DNA of 64,000 nucleotides. Source: CAVTGO01 sp963734275 (lineage in GTDB: Bacteria; Actinomycetota; UBA4738; HRBIN12). The stretch lies in assembly GCA_963734275.1 (NCBI GenBank), contig CAVTGO010000017.1:1-64000 (forward strand), written 5' to 3'. Below are positions 35,400-44,057 of the stretch, one piece after another. The notes under the pieces were generated by a model. It was not told where the DNA came from, did not search any database, and was given only the letters and a program-made list of their open reading frames with translations. Made by a program: the position numbers and the translations under genes. Position 1 is the stretch's first letter. The number at the start of each line of letters is the position of its first letter.

Positions 35400-36724
35400 C
35401 TGCGCCTCGAACGCTCGAGAGCGAGCTCGATCGTCTGCCCGATCGCGGCGGGCAGGTCCTCGTCACCCTCGACGACGACGGCCCGGTTGTCGACGAAGAC
35501 CACTTCCGCGTCCCGGGCCAGCGCCCGGGCGCACGCGACGTCGACCGCCGCGGCCTTCAATTCCGTGAGAAGCACTTCGTAGGTCTCCGCGCCATCGAGG
35601 TCCATCGCCAGCCCGGCCCGATCGGCCAAACGGGCGCTCCACCCCACCACGCGACATCCGCCGGCCCGCTCCAGGATCTGGGCTTGCCTCGCGGCAACCG
35701 CCTGCGGCGCCGTCGTGGTGAAGAACACGTCCTTGCCCCTCACATCGCCGAGCGGCAGTGGCTCGAAATCCGTCACGATGAGCCGGGCATCATCGCGCAA
35801 CCGCTGGACGTGGGACCTGAGGGTAGGGACGTTCTCGAGCCCGGCTGGGCTGTTCGCCATGGTAACAACGACCAGGTCCGATAGCAACAGCCGGAACGGA
35901 CCCAGGTAGCCGCCGAGGTACTCTCCCGGCACGGTCGCGGGCACGACCAGCACGCCCGCATCCCAGGGGAGGGGGGGGACGGCGGCCCCGCTGCCCTCGA
36001 GCACCACCAGTCCGGGTGCCATCGAGACCGCCAGCTCGGCGGCCTCGCGAACGTTCGTGGCGTAGGGGGCTCCTGCCAGGCCACCCCCGGCCCTGCGCGC
36101 CCCGATCGTCGTGACGCCGGTCGTGACGGCGTCCTCGAGGTAGTCCGACGCGGCATGCTCACCTCGCCGCACGCGCTCGAGGAGCCCGTCCACCGTCACC
36201 GACCCGGCCGGCGCGACCTGTGGCTCGGCCGGCCCGCCGCGGCCCATCGCGACCACGACGGGCTCGAGACCGGCTGCGGCGGCTCCACGCGCCACCTCGC
36301 CGCCGATCGCCGTCTTCCCGGTCCGCTTGCCCGTGCCGATCACCGCGACGGTCGCCACCGGGAGGTGCGGCCCGTCGATCGGCGGGTCGAGCCGGAAGTC
36401 GGGTCCGAGGTAGGGCACGCCGCGAGCCAGTGCGACGCTGGCGAGCTCCATCCGCTCGCGGTAGCCGAGGACCGGCTCGTCGGACAGGTCGAGGACGGCC
36501 TCGACCCCGAGCTCGTCGATCGCCGCGCCGAGCGCGCCCCGTCGGTCCTGACCCGCCAGGCGCGTGGGGACGCCGTAGTCCGGCACCTCGCCGGCCTGGA
36601 TCTTCTCGGTGCCACCCACCAGGAGCGCGGCGAGGGGATCGTGACCGCGTTCGCGGGCAACGTCGATCGCCCACCGCGTGACGGGGGGGTAGTGCTCACC
36701 GTCGACGAGAACGAGGACCTTCAC
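35396..36724 (-). CDS. cyclic 2,3-diphosphoglycerate synthetase
   Basis: 442 residues, close to the length of the Methanothermus enzyme. ATP-dependent closure of the phosphoanhydride ring of 2,3-diphosphoglycerate gives cDPG, a compatible solute and phosphate store. The N-terminus is KVLVLVDGEHYPPVTRWA. The P-loop GTGKRTGKTAIGGEVAR lies near residue 128, followed by MGRGGPAEPQ and a later VTDFEPLP segment. It is coupled to the 2-phosphoglycerate kinase gene by an ATGA overlap. ATG 36724 is 48 bases after a metallophosphoesterase gene. Confidence 0.88.
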   Translation of the reverse strand: MKVLVLVDGEHYPPVTRWAIDVARERGHDPLAALLVGGTEKIQAGEVPDYGVPTRLAGQDRRGALGAAIDELGVEAVLDLSDEPVLGYRERMELASVALARGVPYLGPDFRLDPPIDGPHLPVATVAVIGTGKRTGKTAIGGEVARGAAAAGLEPVVVAMGRGGPAEPQVAPAGSVTVDGLLERVRRGEHAASDYLEDAVTTGVTTIGARRAGGGLAGAPYATNVREAAELAVSMAPGLVVLEGSGAAVPPLPWDAGVLVVPATVPGEYLGGYLGPFRLLLSDLVVVTMANSPAGLENVPTLRSHVQRLRDDARLIVTDFEPLPLGDVRGKDVFFTTTAPQAVAARQAQILERAGGCRVVGWSARLADRAGLAMDLDGAETYEVLLTELKAAAVDVACARALARDAEVVFVDNRAVVVEGDEDLPAAIGQTIELALERSRRR

Positions 36725-36772
36725 GACGATCCGATCCCTCCACGTGCGCGACCGGCGGTCGATGCGGTGGAG

Positions 36773-37579
36773 CTACTCCCCCTGCTGGGCCGCGGGCGAG
36801 CGCTGCTGCTGGACGGGTGCCTCGAGCTCCCGGTGGAACTGCTTGCCCGTGGACAGCGAGAAGTGCGCGATCACGCTGCCACCCCCGAACGGGTACCGGC
36901 GCGTGATCTTCACCTCGTCGCCCTCGAACTCGAGCACGTTGTAGCAGGGCTTCGTGTGGCCGCGCAGGCGTAGCGAGGCGACCGTACCGGCGTTCGCGAC
37001 ATACAGGTCCTCGAGCCGCCAGACGTACGGCACGTGCTTGTGGCCGGACAGCACGATGTTGACACCGGCCTGGATCAGCTCCTCGAGGAGGTCGCCGGCG
37101 TCCATCACGGTGCTGCGTTCGCGCCCGGTGCCGGGGATCGGCAGCAGGTGGTGATGCAGGACGAACACCTTGAGGTCCGCGGGGACGTCGAAGCGCTCGC
37201 GGATCCATCGGTAGCGTTCGCGCCCCACCTGCCCCTCGTTGATGTCGGGCTCGCTGGAGTCCACGCCGACGAGCCGCACGCCCTGGACGTCGACGCTCCA
37301 GTGGCGGTCGCCGATCAGCTCCTCGAAGTGCAGATAGCCGACGTTCCGCGCGTCGTGGTTGCCGGGAACCGTGTAGGTCGGCGCGGTCACACGTTGCGCG
37401 TACGCGACCCAGTTCTTGTACTCCTGCCGGTAACCCTCGTTCGTGAGGTCTCCGCTGCAGACGACCGCGTCCGGCTCCAGCTCGTTCAGCTCGACGATGA
37501 CGCGGTTCATCAGGTTGGGCACGAAGTACGGGGAACCGACGTGCGGATCGGAGATGTGGGCGATCGTGACCACGATCAT
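36773..37579 (-). CDS. calcineurin-like metallophosphoesterase, CpdA-like
   Basis: 268 residues with the complete five-block metal site: ISDPHVG, SGDLTNEG, PGNHDARN, LHHHLLP and SGHKH. The closest familiar relatives are class III cyclic-nucleotide phosphodiesterases. It is first in the run that continues into cDPG synthetase and 2-phosphoglycerate kinase, so it might hydrolyse cDPG or a nucleotide; the sequence does not decide. If the -10 box at 37582-37587 is used, translation would start at GTG 37573 rather than ATG 37579. Confidence 0.9.
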   Translation of the reverse strand: MIVVTIAHISDPHVGSPYFVPNLMNRVIVELNELEPDAVVCSGDLTNEGYRQEYKNWVAYAQRVTAPTYTVPGNHDARNVGYLHFEELIGDRHWSVDVQGVRLVGVDSSEPDINEGQVGRERYRWIRERFDVPADLKVFVLHHHLLPIPGTGRERSTVMDAGDLLEELIQAGVNIVLSGHKHVPYVWRLEDLYVANAGTVASLRLRGHTKPCYNVLEFEGDEVKITRRYPFGGGSVIAHFSLSTGKQFHRELEAPVQQQRSPAAQQGE

Positions 37580-37581
37580 CC

Positions 37582-37587
37582 AGTGTA
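37582..37587 (-). promoter_or_regulatory. candidate -10 box of the phosphoesterase-cDPG run
   Basis: TACACT on the minus strand, ending two bases before ATG 37579 and eight bases before the in-frame GTG 37573. No strong -35. Position fits a leaderless start at the GTG. Confidence 0.4.
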
Positions 37588-37643
37588 TCCCTCGCCCGCG
37601 TCCCTTCGACGACGCGAGGGATAGACCCGGGAGGCCGTGCGAC

Positions 37644-37649
37644 GATACC
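37644..37649 (+). promoter_or_regulatory. candidate -10 box of the MarP-like gene
   Basis: GATACC ends five bases before GTG 37655; a TAGACC hexamer lies 16 bases upstream as a possible -35. It points to a leaderless mRNA and supports GTG 37655 as the start. Confidence 0.35.
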
Positions 37650-37654
37650 CCAAC

Positions 37655-38827
37655 GTGAACGGGCTCGACGTCCTGCTGCTGGTCCTGCTCGCCGTCGCCG
37701 GGATCAACGGGTACCGGCGAGGACTCGCGCTGCAGGCATTGAGCTTCGGCGGGCTCCTGCTGGGACTCGCGGCCGGCGCGGTGCTCGCGCCCACGGTCGC
37801 GGGGCTCGTCGAGAGCCCCGGCGCCCAGGCCGCCGCCGCGGCTATGACGCTGATCCTGCTCGGGGCGGCCGGCAACGCCGCGGGCTGGCTCATCGGCTCG
37901 CGCCTGCGGGCACGGACGCGTGAGATGCGGTTCGGGCGGGCCGACGCGGTGGGTGGGTCGGCGGTCACGGTCGTGGCCTCGCTCCTAGCCATCTGGTTCA
38001 TCGCGCTGAACCTCGTGAACGGGCCGTTCCCCAGGGTCGCCGCCGAGATCCGCGACTCGGCGATCGTCCGCACGCTCGACGACGCCCTCCCGCAGCCGCC
38101 GTCGCTCCTCTCGCAGATCCATCGCTTCTTGGATCGATTCGACTTCCCCGACGTGTTCACCGGGATCCCGCCGCCGCCCGGCGAGCCCGTCGAGGCACCG
38201 ACCCGTGGGCAGGCGCGCACAGCCTTCGACGCCGCCGCGGCAAGCACGGTCCGCGTGATCGGCGAGGCATGCGACACGATCCAGGAGGGATCGGGGTTCG
38301 TGATCGCAGACGGATACGTCGTGACGAATGCGCACGTCGTCGCCGGGATGGACGAGCCGCTCGTGTCCGGCGCACCGGACGGAGACGTCCCGGCCGTGAC
38401 GATCCTGTTCGATCCGGACCTCGACCTGGCGGTGCTCCGGGTGCCGCAGACGCCGGGGCCGCCCCTCGAACTCGTCGACGGCACCGTCGAGCGCGGAACG
38501 GCTGGGGCGGTGATCGGCTATCCGGGCGGCGGACCCCTCGTGGGCGAGCCGGCCGCGGTGCGGCGGACGATCGATGCGATCGGTCGGGACATCTACGGGG
38601 ACGGGGAGGTGGTCCGGTTGGTCCTGGAGCTGCAATCGGACGTCCGGCCGGGGAACTCGGGCGGCCCCTTCGTCTTGCCCGACGGCCGCGTGGGCGGCGT
38701 CGTGTTCGCCTCCTCGACCAGCGAGGACGACCTCGGGTACGCCATCGCCTCCGCGGACGTGCTCGGTCCGGTGGACCGGGCGCTCGGCTCGAGCTCGGAG
38801 GTCTCCACGGGGCCCTGCCTGCGCTGA
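37655..38827 (+). CDS. MarP-like membrane serine protease (CvpA domain plus trypsin-like domain)
   Basis: 390 residues. Four transmembrane helices of a CvpA/colicin-V-production domain (residues 1-125) precede an extracytoplasmic trypsin-like protease. The triad is visible as NAHVV (His), DLDLAVL (Asp) and PGNSGGP (Ser), and a Cys near GEACDTI could pair with the C-terminal GPCLR Cys, as in mycobacterial MarP. MarP protects against acid and activates a cell-wall hydrolase. GTG 37655 is chosen because it gives the usual CvpA N-terminus; GTG 37637 is an in-frame alternative. Confidence 0.88.
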   Translation: MNGLDVLLLVLLAVAGINGYRRGLALQALSFGGLLLGLAAGAVLAPTVAGLVESPGAQAAAAAMTLILLGAAGNAAGWLIGSRLRARTREMRFGRADAVGGSAVTVVASLLAIWFIALNLVNGPFPRVAAEIRDSAIVRTLDDALPQPPSLLSQIHRFLDRFDFPDVFTGIPPPPGEPVEAPTRGQARTAFDAAAASTVRVIGEACDTIQEGSGFVIADGYVVTNAHVVAGMDEPLVSGAPDGDVPAVTILFDPDLDLAVLRVPQTPGPPLELVDGTVERGTAGAVIGYPGGGPLVGEPAAVRRTIDAIGRDIYGDGEVVRLVLELQSDVRPGNSGGPFVLPDGRVGGVVFASSTSEDDLGYAIASADVLGPVDRALGSSSEVSTGPCLR

Positions 38828-38963
38828 GCCTGCCGGGCTCGGCATCCACGGACGGGAGGTGTCGGCCCTCCGGAGGCTGTGGGCCGGCCGGGGCGTGTCG
38901 GCCGGATGGGGTCGGGGCCGGCGCAACGGCCGAGGCCGCCGGTCGGCTTCGCGTCCCGTGGCC

Positions 38964-38992
38964 TGAACACATGGGGCCATCGACCCGATACC
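38964..38992 (+). promoter_or_regulatory. promoter of the L,D-transpeptidase gene
   Basis: TGAACA at 38964-38969 and GATACC at 38987-38992 are separated by 17 bases. The -10 ends six bases before GTG 38999, so the transcript should be leaderless. The 171-base gap before this gene holds no other feature I can support. Confidence 0.5.
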
Positions 38993-38998
38993 AAAAGG

Positions 38999-39817
38999 GT
39001 GGCACGCCCACGCACCCTCCCCCGACTCCTGACGGTCCTGGCCGCCACGCTGGCCATGCTGGAACCGGCGGCGGTCGGACTCGTCGTCCACCACGCCCAC
39101 GCGGCAGAGCTCGAGCCCGTGACGGCACTCGTGCGGCTCGCGGCGCCGGCACGGCCGGACATGCTCGGCCGGCAGTCCGTCGTCGAGGTCCCCCCGCCCG
39201 CCGCTCCGGTCCGCCCGGTTCGCCACGTGCTCGTCGAGATCGAGCGCGGGATGGAGCTCACCGCCCGCCCAGGCGGTGGGCGCAGCGTCGGAACGATGCC
39301 GGCCGCCTCTCCGTACTACGGCGTCCCCACGGTCGCGTGGGTGCTCGAGACGAGCCGCGACGGCCGCTACGGGCTCGTCCCGGTCCCGTACGCATCGCGT
39401 GACGCGGAGGGCTGGCTGCGCATGCGGGATCTGGATCGGGGCTCCACGCGCGTGAGCGTGGTCGCCGACCTCTCCGAGCATCGGATCGAGGTGCGCCTGG
39501 GTAGCCGCGTGCTGTTCCGGGCTCCCGCCGCTACCGGCGCGGATGCGTCGCCGACCCCGACCGGCCGCTACTTCGTGTCGGACCGGGTGCCGTTCTCGGG
39601 CGGCTACCTCGGGACGTTCGCCTTCGGGCTATCGGGGATCCAGCCGAACCTGCCGCCCGGGTGGAGCGGCGGGAATCAGCTCGCGATCCACGGGACGAGC
39701 GATCCGTCGTCGATCGGTCGCTCGGCGAGCGCCGGATGCCTTCGCGTCTCCGAGCGGACGCTGGACCGGCTCCGGCCGCTCCTGCGGCTCGGCACGCCGG
39801 TCACCGTTCGGCCCTGA
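38999..39817 (+). CDS. L,D-transpeptidase (YkuD domain), secreted
   Basis: 272 residues. An N-terminal signal sequence (about residues 1-36) is followed by a spacer domain and a C-terminal YkuD domain. The catalytic signature is IHGTSDPSSIG followed by SASAGCLRV, with the catalytic Cys and upstream His. It forms or edits 3-3 cross-links in peptidoglycan, or attaches proteins to it. GTG 38999 sits just after a promoter, with no Shine-Dalgarno sequence. It converges with the glycosidase gene, with three bases between the stops. Confidence 0.9.
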   Translation: MARPRTLPRLLTVLAATLAMLEPAAVGLVVHHAHAAELEPVTALVRLAAPARPDMLGRQSVVEVPPPAAPVRPVRHVLVEIERGMELTARPGGGRSVGTMPAASPYYGVPTVAWVLETSRDGRYGLVPVPYASRDAEGWLRMRDLDRGSTRVSVVADLSEHRIEVRLGSRVLFRAPAATGADASPTPTGRYFVSDRVPFSGGYLGTFAFGLSGIQPNLPPGWSGGNQLAIHGTSDPSSIGRSASAGCLRVSERTLDRLRPLLRLGTPVTVRP

Positions 39818-39820
39818 GCG

Positions 39821-42013
39821 TCACTCCTCCATCACGACCCGCACGTCGCCCTCGCGCTGCAGCATCGAGAACGATGTGATCTCGCCCTCGCGGCGGAACA
39901 CGAGGCTCAGCCGGCTGTCCCCCACCGCGAGGTTGCGGACCTCGACCGTGTTCAGCCATGTCGGCAGGTGCGGCAGGTTGACGGTGAGCAGGTTCTCGTG
40001 CGCGCGCGCCGAGATGCCGAGCATCGCCTGGAGCATGAGGTAAGGGGAGCCCGCGGCCCAGGCCTGCGGCGAGCAGGCGATCGGGTAGCTGACGGGACGG
40101 TTGGGCGTGCGACGCGTGAATCCGCAGAACAGCTCGGGCAACCGCAGGTAGTCCGCCTGGACGGCGGCGTCGAACAGGGCCGTCGCGACGCGGTTCGTCG
40201 AGCGCGCGAAGCCGTAGCGCTTCAGGCCCGCCGCGATCAACGCGTTGTCGTGTGGCCACACCGAGCCGTTGTGGTAGCTCATCGGGTTGTAGACCGCCGC
40301 GCCCTTGCTCATCGTGCGGATCCCCCACCCCGAGAACATGTCCGGCGAGAGCAATCGCTTCGCGAGCGGCACCGCCTTGTCGTCGTCGACGAGGCCCGAG
40401 TACAGCGCGTGGCCGGGGTTGGAGGTCACGGTTCGGACCTGCCGCTTCTCGCCGTCGAGAGCGAGCGCAAAGAACTGCTCGTCCTCCATCCAGAACGCCT
40501 CGTTGAACCGGACCCGCAGCAGCCCGGCCTCGTCCTCGAGGCGCCGGGCATCCTCGCGGCGGTCCAGCGCCCGGTAGATGTCCGCCATCCGCATCTTCGC
40601 GAGGTAGACGTAGGCCTGGACCTCGGCGAGCGCGATGGGGGGCTCGGCCAGCCGGCCGTCAGCGTGCACGACGGCGTCGTGCGAATCCTTCCAGCCCTGG
40701 TTGCGGATCCCCCCCGGCGAGCGGCAGAGGTACTCGACGAACCCGTCGCCGTCGAGATCGCCGTACCGATCGATCCACTCCAGGGCGGCCTCGGCCGCAG
40801 GGAGCAGTGCATGGGCGAACGCTAGGTCGCCCGTCCACCGGAAGTACTGAGCGAACAGGATCACGAACAGCGGCGTGGCGTCGACGGAGCCGTAGTACGG
40901 CGTGTGGGGGACGATGCTCGCCCGCGCGAGCTCGCCCTGGCGGATCTCGTGCAGGATCTTGCCCGGTTGCTCGTCGCGCCAGTCGTTCACCTCGCGGCCC
41001 TGCTTGGCCGCGAGGAGCTCGAGCGCCTCGCGCGCCGGCCGTGGGTTCACCATCAGCAGCTGGTGCGAGGCGATCAGTGCATCGCGTCCGAACGTCGTGA
41101 CGTACCACGGGATGCCGGCGGCGAGCACCCCGCCCGTCTCCGTCGTCGTGTACAGCGCGCGGAGGTCGCGCAGGCTCCGGTCGAGCAGCTGGTTGAACAA
41201 CTCGTTGTCGGTGACGATGTGGGTGCACTCACGCTCCCATTCCTCGTAGGAGCGGCGGAGCTCGTGGACGGCGTGATCGAAGTCGGCCGAGGCTGGGCGC
41301 GGACGATCCTCGACCTGCGGGTCGATGGACATCCCGACGAGCTTCGTCTGGTACGGGCCGAGGTGGACGCGGAACACCGCCACGCCGATGTTGCCCTCGG
41401 CGAAGATCCGGTCCGGCGGCGAACCGAACGCGATCCGCGTGGTCCGGCGGACCCGGTCGCGACCGACGTGAACGAACTCGATGACGTCCTCGCCGAACTC
41501 CGGCGCCAGCGCGGCCTGGTCCGCGGCCCGCGTCATCCCGCGCACCTCGAAGATGTCGGCGAAGTCGGCGCCGAAGCGGAACTCCACGTCGAGCGTGACG
41601 GCGAACGGGTTGTAGTTCTTCAGGCGCGTCCGCTCGAACAGGCGGCCGCTGATCGTGCGAACGCGCCGGATGTTCAGCGTCTGCTGCGGGACGGCAAGCG
41701 CGTCGTCTAGGAACAGATCGGGGTTCGTCAGGTCCACGTGCGACAGGTAGCCCCGCTCCGCCGAGGATGACAGGAGCACGGGATCGCGCCCGTTGATCGT
41801 CATCCGGAACACGGATAGGAACCGGGTATCCCTGGAGTACAGGCCGAGACCGTAGTCCCCCCCGTGGTCCAGGTTCCCCTCGAGGTCGGAGTAGAGGAAG
41901 GTGTCGCCTTCCTTCACCGCGAGGGTCTTGCTCGCGAGGTCGGTGACGAGGACCGGCGCGGCGCCCTCGACGGGGCGGCCGAGCGTGGGATGCGGCTCCG
42001 GCTCACTGATCAT
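39821..42013 (-). CDS. amylo-alpha-1,6-glucosidase / glycogen-debranching N-terminal domain protein
   Basis: 730 residues. An N-terminal beta domain (about residues 1-240, with DHGGDYGLGLYSRDTRFLS) characteristic of bacterial debranching-like proteins is followed by an (alpha/alpha)6 glycosidase barrel. WYVTTFGRDALIASHQ, NQGWKDSHDA and SVWPHDNALIAAG are typical catalytic-domain segments. It should be cytosolic, since no signal peptide is present. The substrate could be glycogen, sucrose-derived or glucosylglycerate-like glycosides. A good promoter with a 30-base leader precedes ATG 42013. Confidence 0.87.
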   Translation of the reverse strand: MISEPEPHPTLGRPVEGAAPVLVTDLASKTLAVKEGDTFLYSDLEGNLDHGGDYGLGLYSRDTRFLSVFRMTINGRDPVLLSSSAERGYLSHVDLTNPDLFLDDALAVPQQTLNIRRVRTISGRLFERTRLKNYNPFAVTLDVEFRFGADFADIFEVRGMTRAADQAALAPEFGEDVIEFVHVGRDRVRRTTRIAFGSPPDRIFAEGNIGVAVFRVHLGPYQTKLVGMSIDPQVEDRPRPASADFDHAVHELRRSYEEWERECTHIVTDNELFNQLLDRSLRDLRALYTTTETGGVLAAGIPWYVTTFGRDALIASHQLLMVNPRPAREALELLAAKQGREVNDWRDEQPGKILHEIRQGELARASIVPHTPYYGSVDATPLFVILFAQYFRWTGDLAFAHALLPAAEAALEWIDRYGDLDGDGFVEYLCRSPGGIRNQGWKDSHDAVVHADGRLAEPPIALAEVQAYVYLAKMRMADIYRALDRREDARRLEDEAGLLRVRFNEAFWMEDEQFFALALDGEKRQVRTVTSNPGHALYSGLVDDDKAVPLAKRLLSPDMFSGWGIRTMSKGAAVYNPMSYHNGSVWPHDNALIAAGLKRYGFARSTNRVATALFDAAVQADYLRLPELFCGFTRRTPNRPVSYPIACSPQAWAAGSPYLMLQAMLGISARAHENLLTVNLPHLPTWLNTVEVRNLAVGDSRLSLVFRREGEITSFSMLQREGDVRVVMEE

Positions 42014-42014
42014 G

Positions 42015-42034
42015 GTCTGCGATCGTCTGCGATC
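42015..42034. repeat. tandem 10-bp repeat between promoter and start of the glycosidase gene
   Basis: GTCTGCGATC occurs twice head to tail immediately before the start codon, within the predicted 5' leader. It could be a regulator site or chance. Confidence 0.6.
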
Positions 42035-42051
42035 ATCGGAGGTGCTCGGCG

Positions 42052-42080
42052 AGTCTAGGTTCGAGCGCGTGCTCCTTCAA
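42052..42080 (-). promoter_or_regulatory. promoter of the debranching-type glycosidase gene
   Basis: On the minus strand TTGAAG (42075-42080), a 17-base spacer and TAGACT (42052-42057). The expected start of transcription is about 30 bases before ATG 42013. Confidence 0.6.
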
Positions 42081-42113
42081 TGACATCGGTCACTCCGCCG
42101 GGCCCTGAAGCGC

Positions 42114-43001
42114 TCAGTCCTCGGACACCTCGACGCCGGTGCCACGCACGGACAGGCGCAGCACCCGCCAATCGGCGCCAGGATCCGGGATGGGCCACCG
42201 CTCGCGCTCGAAGGCGAGCAGCGTCGGACCCGAGCCCGAGACGCAGACCGGCACGTTGGCGTCGTGCACCCGGCGGAACAGCGCAGCCGCCTCCGGCACG
42301 AGCGCGAGCCTGGCCTCCTGGTGGAGACGATCCTGCATCGCCAGACGCAGGTGCTCGGGATCGCGGAGCAGGCGCGTGAGCGTGAGCGCCGCATGGCCGA
42401 TGTTGAAGACCGCGTCGGCGCGGGTCACGGTGTCCGGAAGGGCGTGGCGCGTCTCGCCGGTCGCGACGCGCAGGTGCTCTGGGATCAGCGCGACCGGACG
42501 GAGGTCCGGGTGCGGATCGAGACGCTCGACGTCGTCCCCCGTCGCCACGGTGAGCCCTCCGAGCGCCGCCGCGGCCGCGTTGTCGGGATGACCCTCGATC
42601 TCGTGAGCGAGGACGAAGGCGTGCATCTGGAACGACCCGGGGTCGTCGACCCCGAGGAGCCGAGAAGCGACGGCCACGCCCGCCACCGCCGCCGCCGCGC
42701 TCGACCCTAAGCCGCGGGCGAGCGGGATCCGGTTCAGGCCGTGGAGGTGGAAGGGCGGCAGGGCCACCCCGCCGACGCCGTGCCCCGCGGAGATCCGCGC
42801 CTCGGCCAGGCGCATCGCCCGGCTGACCATGTCCGTGCCGTCGGTGGGGAGCTCTGCGGCACCCTCGCCCTCCCAGGAGACCCCCGGGGGTTTGCTGGTA
42901 TCGATCGTGACCTCGTTGCAGAGGTCCAGCGCCAATCCGAAGCAGTCGAAACCGGGGCCGAGGTTGGCGGCCGTCGCGGGCACACGCGCGGTGAGTCGCA
43001 C
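42114..43001 (-). CDS. thrB: homoserine kinase
   Basis: 295 residues, GHMP kinase family. N-terminal VPATAANLGPGFDCFG, the ATP-binding glycine-rich ARGLGSSAAAAVAG near residue 95 and the C-terminal VSGSGPTLLA motif are intact. Phosphorylates homoserine in threonine synthesis. GTG 43001 lies one base after the thrC stop codon. Last gene of the hom-thrC-thrB group. Confidence 0.96.
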   Translation of the reverse strand: MRLTARVPATAANLGPGFDCFGLALDLCNEVTIDTSKPPGVSWEGEGAAELPTDGTDMVSRAMRLAEARISAGHGVGGVALPPFHLHGLNRIPLARGLGSSAAAAVAGVAVASRLLGVDDPGSFQMHAFVLAHEIEGHPDNAAAAALGGLTVATGDDVERLDPHPDLRPVALIPEHLRVATGETRHALPDTVTRADAVFNIGHAALTLTRLLRDPEHLRLAMQDRLHQEARLALVPEAAALFRRVHDANVPVCVSGSGPTLLAFERERWPIPDPGADWRVLRLSVRGTGVEVSED

Positions 43002-43002
43002 G

Positions 43003-44055
43003 CTACAGGCCGAGCTCCGCCGCCACGGCGCGAGCGTCGGCCGCGACCGTCGGCGGGTGCGCCGCTCCCGAGATCGCCCACTCGGGGTCCTTGAGACCGT
43101 GGCCCGTGAGGATGCAGACGACGGTCGCTCCGGTGTGGAGCCGGCCCTCTTGCGCGAGGTGGAGCAGGCCGGCGACGCTGGCCGCCGATGCCGGCTCGAC
43201 GAACAGCCCCTCGCGCGCAACACGCCGGTACGCAGCGAGGATCTCCCGATCGGTGACCGCGAGGATCGCGCCCTCGGACGCCTTCGCCGCCTCGGTCGCC
43301 TTGTCCCACGACGCCGGGTTGCCGATGCGGATCGCCGTCGCGATCGTCTGCGGATCCTTCACGGGCTCTCCGCGGACGATCGGCGCCGCCCCGGCCGCCT
43401 GGAACCCGAACAGGTGGGGCGGGTCGTGGATCGTCCCGTCCGCCAGGTATTCCGAGTAGCCCATCCAATGGCTCGAGATGTTCCCCGCGTTGCCCACCGG
43501 CACGCAGTGCAGGTCGGGCGCGCGGCCGAGCGCGTCCACGATCTCGAACGCGCAGGTCTTCTGGCCCTCGAGCCGGTAGGGGTTCACCGAGTTGACCAGC
43601 GTGACCGGGTAGTGCGCGGCGAGATCCTGCGCCACCTCGAGGGAAGCGTCGAAGTTGCCGTCGACCTCCAGCACCCGCGCGCCGTGGACGAGCGTGCCGG
43701 CCATCTTGCCGAGCGCCACTTTGCCCTTCGGGACCAGGACGGCGCACGTGAGCCCCGCCTTCGCGGCGTAGGCGGCCGCGCTCGCGCTGGTGTTGCCCGT
43801 CGAGGCGCACACGACCGCCTTCGAACCCTCTTCGACCGCCTTGCTGATCGCGAGGGTCATCCCGCGGTCCTTGAACGACGCGGTCGGGTTGGCGCCCTCG
43901 TACTTCAGCCACACGTCGCACCCGGTCTCGCCGGACAAGGGGTCGGAGCGCACGAGCGGCGTCCCGCCCTCGCAGAGGGACACCACCGGGGTAAGCTCGG
44001 TGACGGGGAGACGCTCTCGGTACTCCTCGATCACACCGCGCCACGGGTGCGCCAT
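43003..44055 (-). CDS. thrC: threonine synthase
   Basis: 350 residues, the short bacterial form. The PLP Lys is in TASFKDRGM near residue 58; STGNTSASAAAYAAKAG and VPVGNAGNISSHWMGY are the typical cofactor-binding segments. Converts phosphohomoserine to threonine. ATG 44055 has GGAGGAG five bases upstream. Confidence 0.97.
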   Translation of the reverse strand: MAHPWRGVIEEYRERLPVTELTPVVSLCEGGTPLVRSDPLSGETGCDVWLKYEGANPTASFKDRGMTLAISKAVEEGSKAVVCASTGNTSASAAAYAAKAGLTCAVLVPKGKVALGKMAGTLVHGARVLEVDGNFDASLEVAQDLAAHYPVTLVNSVNPYRLEGQKTCAFEIVDALGRAPDLHCVPVGNAGNISSHWMGYSEYLADGTIHDPPHLFGFQAAGAAPIVRGEPVKDPQTIATAIRIGNPASWDKATEAAKASEGAILAVTDREILAAYRRVAREGLFVEPASAASVAGLLHLAQEGRLHTGATVVCILTGHGLKDPEWAISGAAHPPTVAADARAVAAELGL

Positions 44056-44057
44056 AG

